A stretch of DNA of 14,892 nucleotides from a bacterium (GCA_030689285.1 JAUYJM010000033.1:1-14892); one strand, 5' to 3'; positions 6,894 to 13,547 are shown, counted from the first letter of the stretch. The notes: a model not told the origin generated them from the sequence alone. A program made the numbers and translations.

Positions 6894-7733
6894 ATGAACA
6901 CAGTGCAAAAGTTTACTTTGTATATAATTGTCTCTCTTGTATTTATCGGTGTTGCCGGCGTTTATATTAAGAACGACTTGTCGGGCAGGTCAAATAGTGG
7001 CGGCTCAAAAAAAGACAGTACTGCTTTTGATGCTACCGACAAGAGCGATGAAGGTATTGTGGATATCGGCGGTATAGGCGTGGCAAAGGGCGATGCCGAC
7101 AATATAACAATTGAGCCGATTTCCATACCAAGTGAGTCGTCCGTAACGGCCCCACCACTCAATAGGAAGTTGGTTATCCCGGATAATTTTCCTGAATCGG
7201 CTGAAAAAAGTATAAGACAGAGGATTGATGAAGTCATAAGCGAGCTTAAGGATGACCCTTCGTCTTATGAGAATTGGCTTATTTTAGCGGTGCACAGAAA
7301 GACCATAAATGATTATGATGGCGCGAGAGAAATTTGGGAGTATTTGAATACTGTCTACCCCGGTCAGTCGGTAGTTTTGGGGAACCTTGGAGAGCTTTAC
7401 CACTTGTATCTGAAAAATTACGCTAAATCCGAGGAAAATTACAGAAAAGCTATTGAAGCCGAACCTTCAAACATCGCTTATTATCGTGGACTTTTTGACT
7501 TATATAGGTATTCATATAAAACAGACACTCCCGCGGCAGAGAATATCCTAAAAGAAGGACTTGAAAAAAACAAAAATAACCTTGACCTTCTTATACTTCT
7601 CGCGGCGCATTATAAGAGCGGTGACAGAGTCACGTTAGCCAAAGAGTATTATGAAAAAGCGTTTAATCAAGCAAAAATAGAAGGCCGCGAGGATTTGGCC
7701 CTACAGCTTAAGGAGATAATTGACAACTTATGA
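6894..7733 (+). CDS. membrane-anchored TPR protein
   Basis: The protein has 279 residues. A single N-terminal membrane helix (about 8-26) follows a short start with one lysine, so the rest probably faces the outside. A low-complexity linker rich in S, D, G, I and P spans 27-100. The C-terminal half is helical, with four TPR-like units near 124-157, 159-192 (GELYHLYLKNYAKSEENYRKAIEAEP), 194-228 and 229-262. TPRs usually mediate protein-protein contacts; no catalytic motif is visible. Its stop overlaps the next start as ATGA (7730-7733), so it is translationally coupled to the O-antigen-ligase-like gene. The pair probably acts together at the membrane. The domain call is firm; partner and process are inferred from neighbours. 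Confidence 0.87.
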   Translation: MNTVQKFTLYIIVSLVFIGVAGVYIKNDLSGRSNSGGSKKDSTAFDATDKSDEGIVDIGGIGVAKGDADNITIEPISIPSESSVTAPPLNRKLVIPDNFPESAEKSIRQRIDEVISELKDDPSSYENWLILAVHRKTINDYDGAREIWEYLNTVYPGQSVVLGNLGELYHLYLKNYAKSEENYRKAIEAEPSNIAYYRGLFDLYRYSYKTDTPAAENILKEGLEKNKNNLDLLILLAAHYKSGDRVTLAKEYYEKAFNQAKIEGREDLALQLKEIIDNL

Positions 7734-10108
7734 AACTTGAGAAAATACTGAAATATATTGTCTACGCCGGCGTGTTTTTATTGCCGTTTTTGCCGCTGAT
7801 TGTCGCGAGCAACATCTTGTATTTTCCGTTTATAAGCGGCAAAAACTTCGCTTTTAGAATTATCGCGGAGATAATATTCGCCGCATGGATAATACTTGCC
7901 GTAATTTCACCAAAATACAGGTTGAGATTTTCCAAAATCACCTGCGCCCTTCTAGCTTTCGCGGCGGCTGTAGGACTCGCTACTATCTTCAGTGAAAACC
8001 CTTATAAAAGTTTCTGGTCAAACTTTGAAAGAATGGAGGGGTTTATTTCCATTGCTCATTTTGTCGCATATTTTATTGTGGCGGGCAGCGTGTTGAAAAC
8101 TGAAAAAACTTGGAATTGGTTTTGGCATACATCTGTCGGAGTAAGCATCTTTATCGCGCTTTTCTCTCTCTTTCAGTATTCTGGCGCAATCGCTATTAAT
8201 CAGGGCGGGGTAAGAGTGGACGCGACTTTCGGTAATGCCATATATCTGGCCGGTTATATGATTTTTACGATTTTTCTTCTGGCGCTCTTGTGGAGGAGAA
8301 ACAGCGCCGGCGGCGACAGGAGGTTTATCCTCGGCAGCATATCAGTCGGTTCGCTGTTCTTTGTGTTATTTTATCTTTACCATTACTCTTTTAATATCGG
8401 ACAAGGCGGTATAGGAGGGACCGCGCTCTTTTTTTCCGCGCTTTTAGCTCTAGGGTTGTCTCTTTTTGGCTTGTTTGGCAAAAAAAAGATTTCTAATATA
8501 TTTTGGCATTCAATTTTCGCCGTTCTAATAGTTTTGGATGCCGTCATTGTCCTTTTAACGGCCACCAGAGGCGCGCTTTTGGGATTACTGGCAGGTGTAG
8601 GTCTTACGGGTCTTTTGTTCACGGTCGGCGCTTTAAGAAGCAGAGAAAGGTCGCAAAAAATTGCCGGGCTTGCTATTATTGCGACCAGTATTCTGCTCGT
8701 AGGCGCGTTTTTTTTAGCGAAAGATTCTGAATATGTCAAAGAGCATAAGGTATTTGGCCGTATCGTGTCCATATCTTGGAAAAATGAGGATGCGTTGACG
8801 CGATTCAGAATTTGGGACATAGCTTTTCAAGGGATTAAAGAGAGGCCGATACTTGGCTGGGGGCCGGAAAGTTTCAATTTTGTCTTTAATAAATACTACA
8901 ATCCCGAACTCTACGGCAGGGAACAGTGGTTTGACAGAACTCACAACATTTTCTTTGATTGGTTTGTAATGGCGGGGCTTGTGGGAATCTTGGCGTATTT
9001 GTCGGTGTATTTTGGGTTATTTAGCATACTTTGGCGCGCGCCAAGTGCAAAAAACATATTTGTGCGGTCGGATAAAGTCATAATTACAGGCCTTGTGGGC
9101 GCAAATTTTGTTCATTTGCTTTTTGCTTTTGATAACGTTATAAGCTATTTCACTTTCTTCTCTCTTCTTGCCTATGTTCATAGTCAAACTCTTGGCGGTG
9201 AGGTGGAAAAGAAAGCTGTTTATTTCAAAGGAAGCAAAATCATTAAATACGTAGCGCCTATGGTAGTACTCACGCTTCTTTCGGGTCTTTACTGGCTTAA
9301 TGTAAGGCCTGTGGTTGCTGGAAACTTGCTCATTAAGGCGCTTAGACGCCACGAGGAAGGGGTTACTAAAAACCTTGAGTACTTCAAGAAAGCCCTGGAT
9401 TTAAACACATTTGCAAATTCCGAAATTCTTGAACAGCTGTCTCAAGTGTCCGAGCAGGTTGCCAGGGCTGACGCGCTTGATTCGCAGACCAAAAAGGCGT
9501 TTTACGATACGGCAACCACGGAACTCAAAAAGCATATTGAAAAAGTGCCGAATGATATCAGATACCTACTGTTTAATGCTTCCATGCTGTCTGCTTTTGG
9601 AAATCGCGAAGAAGCCCTCGTCTATTTTGAGAGAGCCAGAGAAATATCGCCGCGAAAACAGCCAATACTTTTTGAAATGGGCGCCTTATATATAAATCTG
9701 GGAAATCCCCAAGAGGGGTTGGAGTATTTTAAAGAAGCGTATGAAAGCGAGCCGAGTATTTTTGACTCAAAATTAACTTATGCTGTAGGAGCGATTTACG
9801 CGGGTGAGAACCAGCTAGCCGACAATTTGCTGATATCCGCCTTTGGTCATGTTTTACCGGAAGAAGAAAGAATCATATTGGCTTATTTCAACACTGGTCG
9901 GTATGATAGAGTTATTGAAATACGAGAAAACCAGATTAAAAAATCGCCCGCAAACGGAAATCTTCGGCTGTTGGTTGCCGGCGCGTATCTTCAAAACGGT
10001 GATGTGAGCAAGGCCATAGAAGCCATACAAAGAGCGATAGCTTTGGATCTCTCCCTTAAGGAAGAAGGCGAGTTTTATCTTAGAGAAATTGAGAAAGGAA
10101 ATTATTAA
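7730..10108 (+). CDS. O-antigen ligase-like (Wzy_C) polytopic membrane protein with C-terminal TPRs
   Basis: The protein has 792 residues. The first ~500 form about a dozen membrane helices. In the middle are motifs typical of the O-antigen ligase/polymerase family (Wzy_C): TATRGALLGLLAG (from about 277), GWGPESF (376-382), and FDRTHNIFFDW followed by AGLVGILAYL (His405 in the THN motif). Family members join glycans to lipid A, to other glycans or, in the PglL/PilO type, to protein serines and threonines. Residues about 550-790 are TPR-like repeats (for example GNREEALVYFERAREISP). The gene is coupled by a 4-nt overlap to the membrane TPR protein and lies downstream of the Thr/Ser-rich surface protein. 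Glycosylating that protein is therefore an attractive but unproven role. No waa/lipid A pathway is visible here. The exact acceptor cannot be read from sequence. Confidence 0.88.
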   Translation: MKLEKILKYIVYAGVFLLPFLPLIVASNILYFPFISGKNFAFRIIAEIIFAAWIILAVISPKYRLRFSKITCALLAFAAAVGLATIFSENPYKSFWSNFERMEGFISIAHFVAYFIVAGSVLKTEKTWNWFWHTSVGVSIFIALFSLFQYSGAIAINQGGVRVDATFGNAIYLAGYMIFTIFLLALLWRRNSAGGDRRFILGSISVGSLFFVLFYLYHYSFNIGQGGIGGTALFFSALLALGLSLFGLFGKKKISNIFWHSIFAVLIVLDAVIVLLTATRGALLGLLAGVGLTGLLFTVGALRSRERSQKIAGLAIIATSILLVGAFFLAKDSEYVKEHKVFGRIVSISWKNEDALTRFRIWDIAFQGIKERPILGWGPESFNFVFNKYYNPELYGREQWFDRTHNIFFDWFVMAGLVGILAYLSVYFGLFSILWRAPSAKNIFVRSDKVIITGLVGANFVHLLFAFDNVISYFTFFSLLAYVHSQTLGGEVEKKAVYFKGSKIIKYVAPMVVLTLLSGLYWLNVRPVVAGNLLIKALRRHEEGVTKNLEYFKKALDLNTFANSEILEQLSQVSEQVARADALDSQTKKAFYDTATTELKKHIEKVPNDIRYLLFNASMLSAFGNREEALVYFERAREISPRKQPILFEMGALYINLGNPQEGLEYFKEAYESEPSIFDSKLTYAVGAIYAGENQLADNLLISAFGHVLPEEERIILAYFNTGRYDRVIEIRENQIKKSPANGNLRLLVAGAYLQNGDVSKAIEAIQRAIALDLSLKEEGEFYLREIEKGNY

Positions 10109-10160
10109 AGGCGGGAAAATTTCAAGTACCTGACAGAGACCGGTAAACATCTAAACATAT

Positions 10161-10313
10161 ATGGCAAATATCGGCTTTCTGAAACAATTCTTCGGGTTCG
10201 TAAGTATTATAATAGGCAGTCTTGTAGTGCTTATTGTCGTCGGTGTTTACCAGATTGAATCGGAGGAAAAAAATGTTTCTGGCGGATATAATGATGGATA
10301 TGTGGATAAATAA
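10161..10313 (+). CDS. small single-TM protein (50 aa)
   Basis: The frame starts with ATG at 10161 and ends with TAA at 10311-10313. It has a short N-terminus (MANIGFLKQFFGF), one strongly hydrophobic helix (about 10-30, SIIIGSLVVLIVVGVY) and an acidic polar tail (QIESEEKNVSG to DGYVDK). No Shine-Dalgarno is obvious. It lies 52 nt after the O-antigen-ligase-like gene on the same strand with no terminator between, so it is probably in the same transcript. The pattern is clearly protein-like rather than random, but I recognise no family. It may be a small accessory membrane subunit of the surface module. Confidence 0.6.
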   Translation: MANIGFLKQFFGFVSIIIGSLVVLIVVGVYQIESEEKNVSGGYNDGYVDK

Positions 10314-10342
10314 ACAAAATGGCTTTTTTTAAAGGAAATTCT

Positions 10343-10492
10343 ATGAGAAATGCTAAAAAAATCGTTTCCGTAGTTTTGCTTGTGATTATTTTGCTGGTGA
10401 CTGTGTTGGCAGTGTTTAAAAACCGAAACAACGCTGACGATTCCGCGATAAAAGATGATTTGGGGGCGTTCGTCAAAGAGGGAATAAGGTAG
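10343..10492 (+). CDS. second small single-TM protein (49 aa)
   Basis: ATG at 10343 follows AAAGGA (10330-10335) at a good distance; the stop is TAG at 10490-10492. It has a basic N-terminus (MRNAKKIV), a membrane helix (about 7-25, IVSVVLLVIILLVTVLAVF), a KNRNN stop-transfer and an acidic tail (DDSAIKDDLG). An in-frame ATG at 10319 would add eight residues but lacks a ribosome-binding site. It lies 29 nt after the 50-aa protein and has the same size and plan, so the two look like partners or diverged copies. No family is recognised. Confidence 0.65.
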   Translation: MRNAKKIVSVVLLVIILLVTVLAVFKNRNNADDSAIKDDLGAFVKEGIR

Positions 10493-10544
10493 ATTAAGAT
10501 GAATAAAAAAAGCGGCATATACTCTTTGGCTCGCCAAGCGTCCG

Positions 10545-10582
10545 CTAAAAAAGCCCTTTAAGACAGCAATGCTTTAAGGGCT
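10545..10582 (-). terminator. terminator between convergent genes (best on minus strand)
   Basis: AAGCCCTTTAAG (10550-10561) pairs with CTTTAAGGGCTT (10571-10582), with one mismatch. Read on the minus strand the stem is followed by a T-run (plus-strand A-run at 10545-10550), ending the gene at 10592-10978. On the plus strand only TTT follows, so termination of the surface module here would be weaker. Confidence 0.7.
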
Positions 10583-10591
10583 TTGTGCGGT

Positions 10592-10978
10592 TTAGGATTT
10601 TTTCCTTTCGTTTATTACCACGACTTTCCATCCCTGTCTTATTCCTATGACTACATTTTCATCTTTAATTCTTGGGAATTCATCGTAGACGCTTTCCCAA
10701 AATATCAAAGCAGCTGCTTGCGCTTGACGGTTAAGGTGGGTGAAGGTGTTATTGCCCGAAGCATAGGATTCAAGAGAGCTTGATTGCTTCATTGCCGCGT
10801 CAAGCTGAAACGACAATCCTCTCACAAATGAGAAAAGGGAACGCGTTCTTTTGCTCTGAATTGTCCCAACTTCTTTCTCTCCGTATCTTGCGGGTTCTTC
10901 CGGCTCGTAGCGCGCTTCAGCGCCGTTTAAAGCTTCTTCGAGAAGACAGATAAAAGAGCTTTTAGTTTCTTTGTTCAT
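10592..10978 (-). CDS. hypothetical protein, 128 aa
   Basis: The ATG at 10978 is preceded by GAAAGG, a good ribosome-binding site, and the stop is followed by a terminator. The product is soluble, with no signal peptide or membrane helix. It starts with a helix (SSFICLLEEALNGAEARYEPEEPARYGEKEVGTI in outline), then a basic patch around SKRTRSLFSFVRG, a helical middle and a C-terminal segment IGIRQGWKVVVINERKKS that looks like a small strand-turn-strand. I do not recognise the family. It is convergent with the surface module and divergent from the L10 operon, so it is a separate transcription unit. Confidence 0.75.
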   Translation of the reverse strand: MNKETKSSFICLLEEALNGAEARYEPEEPARYGEKEVGTIQSKRTRSLFSFVRGLSFQLDAAMKQSSSLESYASGNNTFTHLNRQAQAAALIFWESVYDEFPRIKDENVVIGIRQGWKVVVINERKKS

Positions 10979-11006
10979 AGAACCTTTCTTTTAGATTTCT
11001 GCCGAT

Positions 11007-11035
11007 ATTCAATACAAATTTTGCTCTAAAGTCAA
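11007..11035 (-). promoter_or_regulatory. possible promoter of the 128-aa gene
   Basis: On the minus strand, TTGACT (11035-11030) and TTGAAT (11012-11007) are spaced 17 nt apart. The -10 is only a four-of-six match. A start point near 11000 leaves about 22 nt before the ATG, enough for the Shine-Dalgarno seen there. Confidence 0.35.
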
Positions 11036-11040
11036 ATTTA

Positions 11041-11063
11041 ATTTAGGAGTTGAGCTCCTAAAT
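11041..11063. repeat. perfect 9-bp inverted repeat between divergent promoters
   Basis: ATTTAGGAG (11041-11049), five-base loop, CTCCTAAAT (11055-11063). It sits just upstream of the minus-strand -35 and 28 bp before the L10 -35. It could be an operator for either side or a small hairpin; there is no T-run. Confidence 0.5.
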
Positions 11064-11090
11064 GGTATGTATGAGCATTACCCGCTTTTG

Positions 11091-11118
11091 TTGACATTTT
11101 GCGCTTGTTCGGTAATAT
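11091..11118 (+). promoter_or_regulatory. promoter of the L10/L12 operon
   Basis: Perfect TTGACA at 11091-11096 and TAATAT at 11113-11118, spacing 16 nt. The start is expected near 11125, immediately before the L10 leader RNA. Confidence 0.75.
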
Positions 11119-11127
11119 AAGGGCAAA

Positions 11128-11246
11128 GAGCCAAAGACAGCAGGCGGAAATCACCCATAGAGGGTTATCGTTAAGACCTGCCGAGGTTTCTGCGCTTTTT
11201 GCGCAGATTTCTATCTTGGCTCCGATTTATGTCGGAGCTTTGGCTT
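11128..11246 (+). ncRNA. ribosomal protein L10 leader RNA
   Basis: This is the autoregulatory 5' leader of L10 operons, where L10 or the L10-L12 complex binds its own mRNA and represses it. The diagnostic sequence CCAAAGACAGCAGGC (11131-11145) and its partner CCTGCCGAGG (11177-11186) are present, pairing GCAGG (11140-11144) with CCTGC (11177-11181). The outer stem AGCCAAAG (11129-11136) pairs exactly with CTTTGGCT (11238-11245). Two inner hairpins are perfect: TCTGCGC-TTTTT-GCGCAGA (11189-11207) and GCTCCGA-loop-TCGGAGC (11219-11238). It lies right after the promoter and upstream of rplJ, the classical arrangement. Confidence 0.88.
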
Positions 11247-11321
11247 TTATAAAGGTCGAATGTGTTTACTCAAATAATCCCGAATTGGGTGCAAAGACGC
11301 GCTCCCGAATCTGTCTCCAAT

Positions 11322-11339
11322 CTGATTAGAGAAAATCAG
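11322..11339 (+). other. small hairpin in the rplJ leader
   Basis: CTGATT-AGAGAA-AATCAG lies 35 nt before the rplJ ATG, in the approximately 127 nt between the L10 leader and the gene. It could take part in translational switching. The ribosome-binding site TTAGGGAT follows at 11358-11365. Confidence 0.35.
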
Positions 11340-11373
11340 GTTCTAAATTAGGGGTTGATTAGGGATAAATTTT

Positions 11374-11865
11374 ATGGCTATAACTAAACAAAAGAAGGCG
11401 GAAGTTTTGGAGAAGCTTAAAAAAATAATTAGAGATTCCAGTAACGTTACTTTTGTGAATTTCCACGGTCTTTCAGTCAAAGAAGCCGAAGAACTACGTA
11501 AGACTTTAAGAGAAGCAAGCGTGACATTTTTTGTAGCTAAAAAAACTCTCGCGAAAAAAGCTTTGTCTGAAGAAAAAGTTTCTGGCGAATTGCCGATTCT
11601 TGATGGTGAGCTAGCTTTGTCTTTTGGCGCCGACCAGATAGCGCCATCGCGCGAAGTGTTTGCTTTTCAGAAAAAACTTGAAAACAAAATAGCGATATTG
11701 GGAGGTATTTTTGAAGGAAGATTCAAAAATAAGCAGGATATGACGGAAATAGCGGCCATACCTCCCGCGAATACCCTTAAAGGAATGTTCTTAAATGTCA
11801 TCAATTCGCCGATACAAGGATTGGTCGTCGCGCTCGGCAAAATATCCGAGAAAAAGAGTATGTAA
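11374..11865 (+). CDS. rplJ: 50S ribosomal protein L10
   Basis: The 163-residue length is normal for uL10. Family hallmarks are the start MAITKQKKAEVLEKLKKII, the segment NVTFVNFHGLSVKEAEELRK, the basic VAKKTLAKKAL and the C-terminal helix (LKGMFLNVINSPIQGLVVAL) to which L7/L12 dimers attach. L10 anchors the stalk on 23S rRNA at the GTPase-associated centre. It is the first gene after the L10 leader and is followed by rplL after an unusually long 162-nt gap. AGGGAT upstream serves as the ribosome-binding site. Confidence 0.96.
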   Translation: MAITKQKKAEVLEKLKKIIRDSSNVTFVNFHGLSVKEAEELRKTLREASVTFFVAKKTLAKKALSEEKVSGELPILDGELALSFGADQIAPSREVFAFQKKLENKIAILGGIFEGRFKNKQDMTEIAAIPPANTLKGMFLNVINSPIQGLVVALGKISEKKSM

Positions 11866-11902
11866 TTAGCAGGTTTTTAACAGACAAAGTCTAAGCAAAT
11901 GA

Positions 11903-12019
11903 AAAATGCAAATATCAAAAATCAAAATGACAGTTAAAAAATGAAAAATTTTGACGGAAAAAATTTCTGAAATTTTAAATTTCACATTGTCATTTTACAT
12001 TTTGATGTTTTAATTTTAA
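11903..12019. repeat. AT-rich imperfect inverted repeat between rplJ and rplL
   Basis: The left arm (about 11903-11957, containing ATATCAAAAATCAAAATGAC) and the right arm (about 11967-12019, containing GTCATTTTACATTTTGAT) are imperfect inverted copies. Identity is roughly three quarters, judged by eye, around a centre near 11960. No gene is inside. The composition and layout match small palindromic elements that I recall as frequent between genes in Parcubacteria. On RNA it would form a long AU hairpin between two genes that need very different protein amounts. Confidence 0.65.
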
Positions 12020-12027
12020 ATTATAAT

Positions 12028-12525
12028 ATGTCAGATATAACAACAGTTCCCCAAACAGAGGAAAAGAAAGTAGAGCAGAAAACCCCAATCGTGGCGGAAG
12101 CGACTGTGGAAGCGAAACCGGAGGAAACAAAGTCGGAAGGCGCGAATGTGGAAGTTCCGGAAAAATTCAAGAAACTTGTTGAACAGATTGAAAGTATGTC
12201 GGTTTTGGAGCTAAACGAGCTGGTGAAGCTATTGGAAAAGAAATTCGGCGTGTCAGCGGTGGCGGTGGCCACAGCTGCTTCTCCCGGGGCGGCAGGTAGC
12301 GCGGCAGAAGAAAAATCGGTCTTTACGGTAGAGCTTACGGATGGAGGGGCGCAGAAAATCGCTGTTATAAAGGTTGTCAAAGAAGTGTTGGGACTCGGTC
12401 TCAAAGAAGCAAAAGATAAGGTTGATGGCGCTCCTATAGTGCTTAAAGAAGGAGTGAAGAAAGAGGAGGCGGAGGAATTGAAAAAGCGAGTGGAAGAGGC
12501 CGGCGGAAAAGTGACTTTGAAGTAA
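12028..12525 (+). CDS. rplL: 50S ribosomal protein L7/L12 with N-terminal extension
   Basis: L7/L12 forms the flexible stalk that recruits and stimulates translation GTPases. Here it is 165 residues, against about 120-130 usually. The dimerisation domain starts near residue 44 (VPEKFKKLVEQIESMSVLEL). The Ala/Gly hinge is near 77-93 and the C-terminal domain spans 96-165, with the conserved KIAVIKVVKEVLGLGLKEAK and a VTLK end. The first ~43 residues are an extra Glu/Lys/Thr/Val-rich, probably disordered tail. No internal ATG fits a normal-length start (the next is Met57, inside the domain), so the extension looks real. There is no Shine-Dalgarno; TATAAT abuts the ATG (12022-12027). Confidence 0.94.
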   Translation: MSDITTVPQTEEKKVEQKTPIVAEATVEAKPEETKSEGANVEVPEKFKKLVEQIESMSVLELNELVKLLEKKFGVSAVAVATAASPGAAGSAAEEKSVFTVELTDGGAQKIAVIKVVKEVLGLGLKEAKDKVDGAPIVLKEGVKKEEAEELKKRVEEAGGKVTLK

Positions 12526-12554
12526 GGGTGGTCTTTACCAGTCAAAGAGTAATA

Positions 12555-12587
12555 AGAAAGCGGGTTTGCTTTGCAAATCCGCTTTCT
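12555..12587 (+). terminator. hairpin terminator after rplL
   Basis: AGAAAGCGGGTTTGC (12555-12569), loop TTT, GCAAATCCGCTTTCT (12573-12587): a 15-bp stem with one G-T pair. The following T-run is weak (GTTGTCTC), so read-through is possible. Confidence 0.65.
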
Positions 12588-12600
12588 GTTGTCTCGGCGA

Positions 12601-12636
12601 GCCACGTTAGAAACGAGGATTCTAACGGGGCGTGGC
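12601..12636. repeat. compact palindromic element
   Basis: GCCACG (12601-12606) pairs with CGTGGC (12631-12636), and TTAGAA (12607-12612) pairs with TTCTAA (12620-12625). A one-sided 5-nt bulge (CGGGG) separates the two helices. It stands between the rplL terminator and the next promoter. I recall similar TTCTAACGGGG palindromes in related genomes. Confidence 0.55.
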
Positions 12637-12659
12637 ATAGTGGAATTTCAAAAAAATGA

Positions 12660-12665
12660 TATAAT
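12660..12665 (+). promoter_or_regulatory. possible -10 box for the regulator gene
   Basis: A perfect TATAAT, but no recognisable -35 at 15-18 nt upstream. A start near 12672 would give about 50 nt of leader before the ATG at 12722. Confidence 0.4.
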
Positions 12666-12721
12666 ACGTGGATTGGCGATATATTTTCTCGATTTTTCAA
12701 CAAATCGCGGATTTTAGCATT

Positions 12722-13354
12722 ATGGAGATTTTAAGCAAACTATTTGGAAGCGAAGCGCGTGTGAAAATTATGCGTCTTTTTTTGTTTAACCCGGACCAAC
12801 CTTTTTCGCTTTCAGATATAGCAAATAGGGCAAAAGTAAAAACGGCAGCCGTAAAAAAGGAACTGTCGGTCTTAAAAAATGCGCATATGATACACGTCAA
12901 AAGGTTTATGCGTATTTTAGAAACGGTAAAACTCGGTAAGCCGAAAGTAACTAAAAAATGGGAAGGTGGCTGGGTTTTAAACCAATCTTTTCCTTATATG
13001 TCACAGCTTCAGAATTTACTTATATATACCGTATTCGTAAAGCCGGACGAGCTGGTAAGAAGACTTTCTGTCGCTGGTAAGGTTAAGCTTGTAATCATTG
13101 CCGGGGTGTTTATACAAGATACCGACAGTCGTATTGATATTTTGGTTGTGGCCGACCATTTAAAAGACGGCCAACTTAGCAATGCTATAAAAAATTTAGA
13201 AGCAGAGATAGGTAAAGAACTTAAATACGCGGCTTTTGAGACACCGGATTTTCAGTACAGACTGGGTATGTATGACAAACTTGTGCGGGATGTATTGGAT
13301 TACCCGCATACGACGATTTACGATAAAATAGGCGTTTATGAAAGGAAAGTATAA
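12722..13354 (+). CDS. winged-helix regulator fused to a degenerate nucleotidyltransferase-like domain
   Basis: The protein has 210 residues from the ATG at 12722. A GTG at 12668 would add 18 hydrophobic residues, but MEILSKLFGSEARVKIMRLF is the usual start of this type of regulator. Residues 1-75 form an ArsR/MarR-like winged helix (SDIANRAKVKTAAVKKELSVL as the helix-turn-helix). The C-terminal domain (about 115-205) resembles a minimal nucleotidyltransferase: KVKLVIIAGVFIQDTDSRIDILVVADH. There AGVF replaces the usual catalytic GS motif and only the S-R-I-D part remains, so activity is unlikely and ligand or protein binding more so. It stands alone between palindromic elements, downstream of rplL. 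I recall the architecture as widespread in Parcubacteria, with unknown targets. Confidence 0.85.
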   Translation: MEILSKLFGSEARVKIMRLFLFNPDQPFSLSDIANRAKVKTAAVKKELSVLKNAHMIHVKRFMRILETVKLGKPKVTKKWEGGWVLNQSFPYMSQLQNLLIYTVFVKPDELVRRLSVAGKVKLVIIAGVFIQDTDSRIDILVVADHLKDGQLSNAIKNLEAEIGKELKYAAFETPDFQYRLGMYDKLVRDVLDYPHTTIYDKIGVYERKV

Positions 13355-13368
13355 TGCGGTTCAAGTTT

Positions 13369-13514
13369 GAGTTTTCCAGACCTATCCCCTGACGGCATAA
13401 TTTTCGGACACGGATAAATTTCTGCTGAAATTTTCCTCGTGCTCGCGCGGAGTCGCGCTCGCAAGTTCCGAAAATCATGCCGTCAAAGGGGATAGGAAGC
13501 GAGTTTTCCACACC
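13369..13514. repeat. long inverted-repeat element flanked by 14-bp direct repeats
   Basis: The left arm 13381-13408 (CCTATCCCCTGACGGCAT then AATTTTCGGA) and the right arm 13467-13496 (TCCGAAAATCATGCCGTC then AAAGGGGATAGG) are almost perfect inverted copies (28 of 30 with two unpaired bases). The interior holds two more hairpins, AAATTTC-TGCT-GAAATTT and GCGCG-GAGT-CGCGC. Outside, GAGTTTTCCAGACC (13369-13382) and GAGTTTTCCACACC (13501-13514) match 13 of 14 in direct orientation. This is the signature of a MITE-like insertion with target duplication. It encodes nothing. Confidence 0.75.
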
Positions 13515-13538
13515 ACAGGCCTTTCAGGTCATAATTGT

Positions 13539-13547
13539 TGCTATAAT
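13539..13547 (+). promoter_or_regulatory. extended -10 promoter upstream of the channel-like gene
   Basis: TG-C-TATAAT (13539-13547) is a perfect extended -10 element, which needs little -35 support. The start would be near 13554, giving a leader of about 150 nt before the ATG at 13703. Confidence 0.5.

Noticed and set aside
10499..10576. 25-codon frame after the second small membrane protein
   Set aside because: It overlaps the convergent terminator and has no ribosome-binding site.
11099..11329. 76-codon plus-strand frame upstream of rplJ
   Set aside because: It covers the L10 leader RNA, whose stems explain the sequence; the start would precede the transcript start.
12021..12638. 205-codon minus-strand frame
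   Set aside because: It is Ser/Phe/Thr-rich antisense of rplL, whose identity is certain.
13221..13511. 96-codon minus-strand frame
   Set aside because: It spans the end of the regulator gene and the inverted-repeat element, with no plausible start or family.
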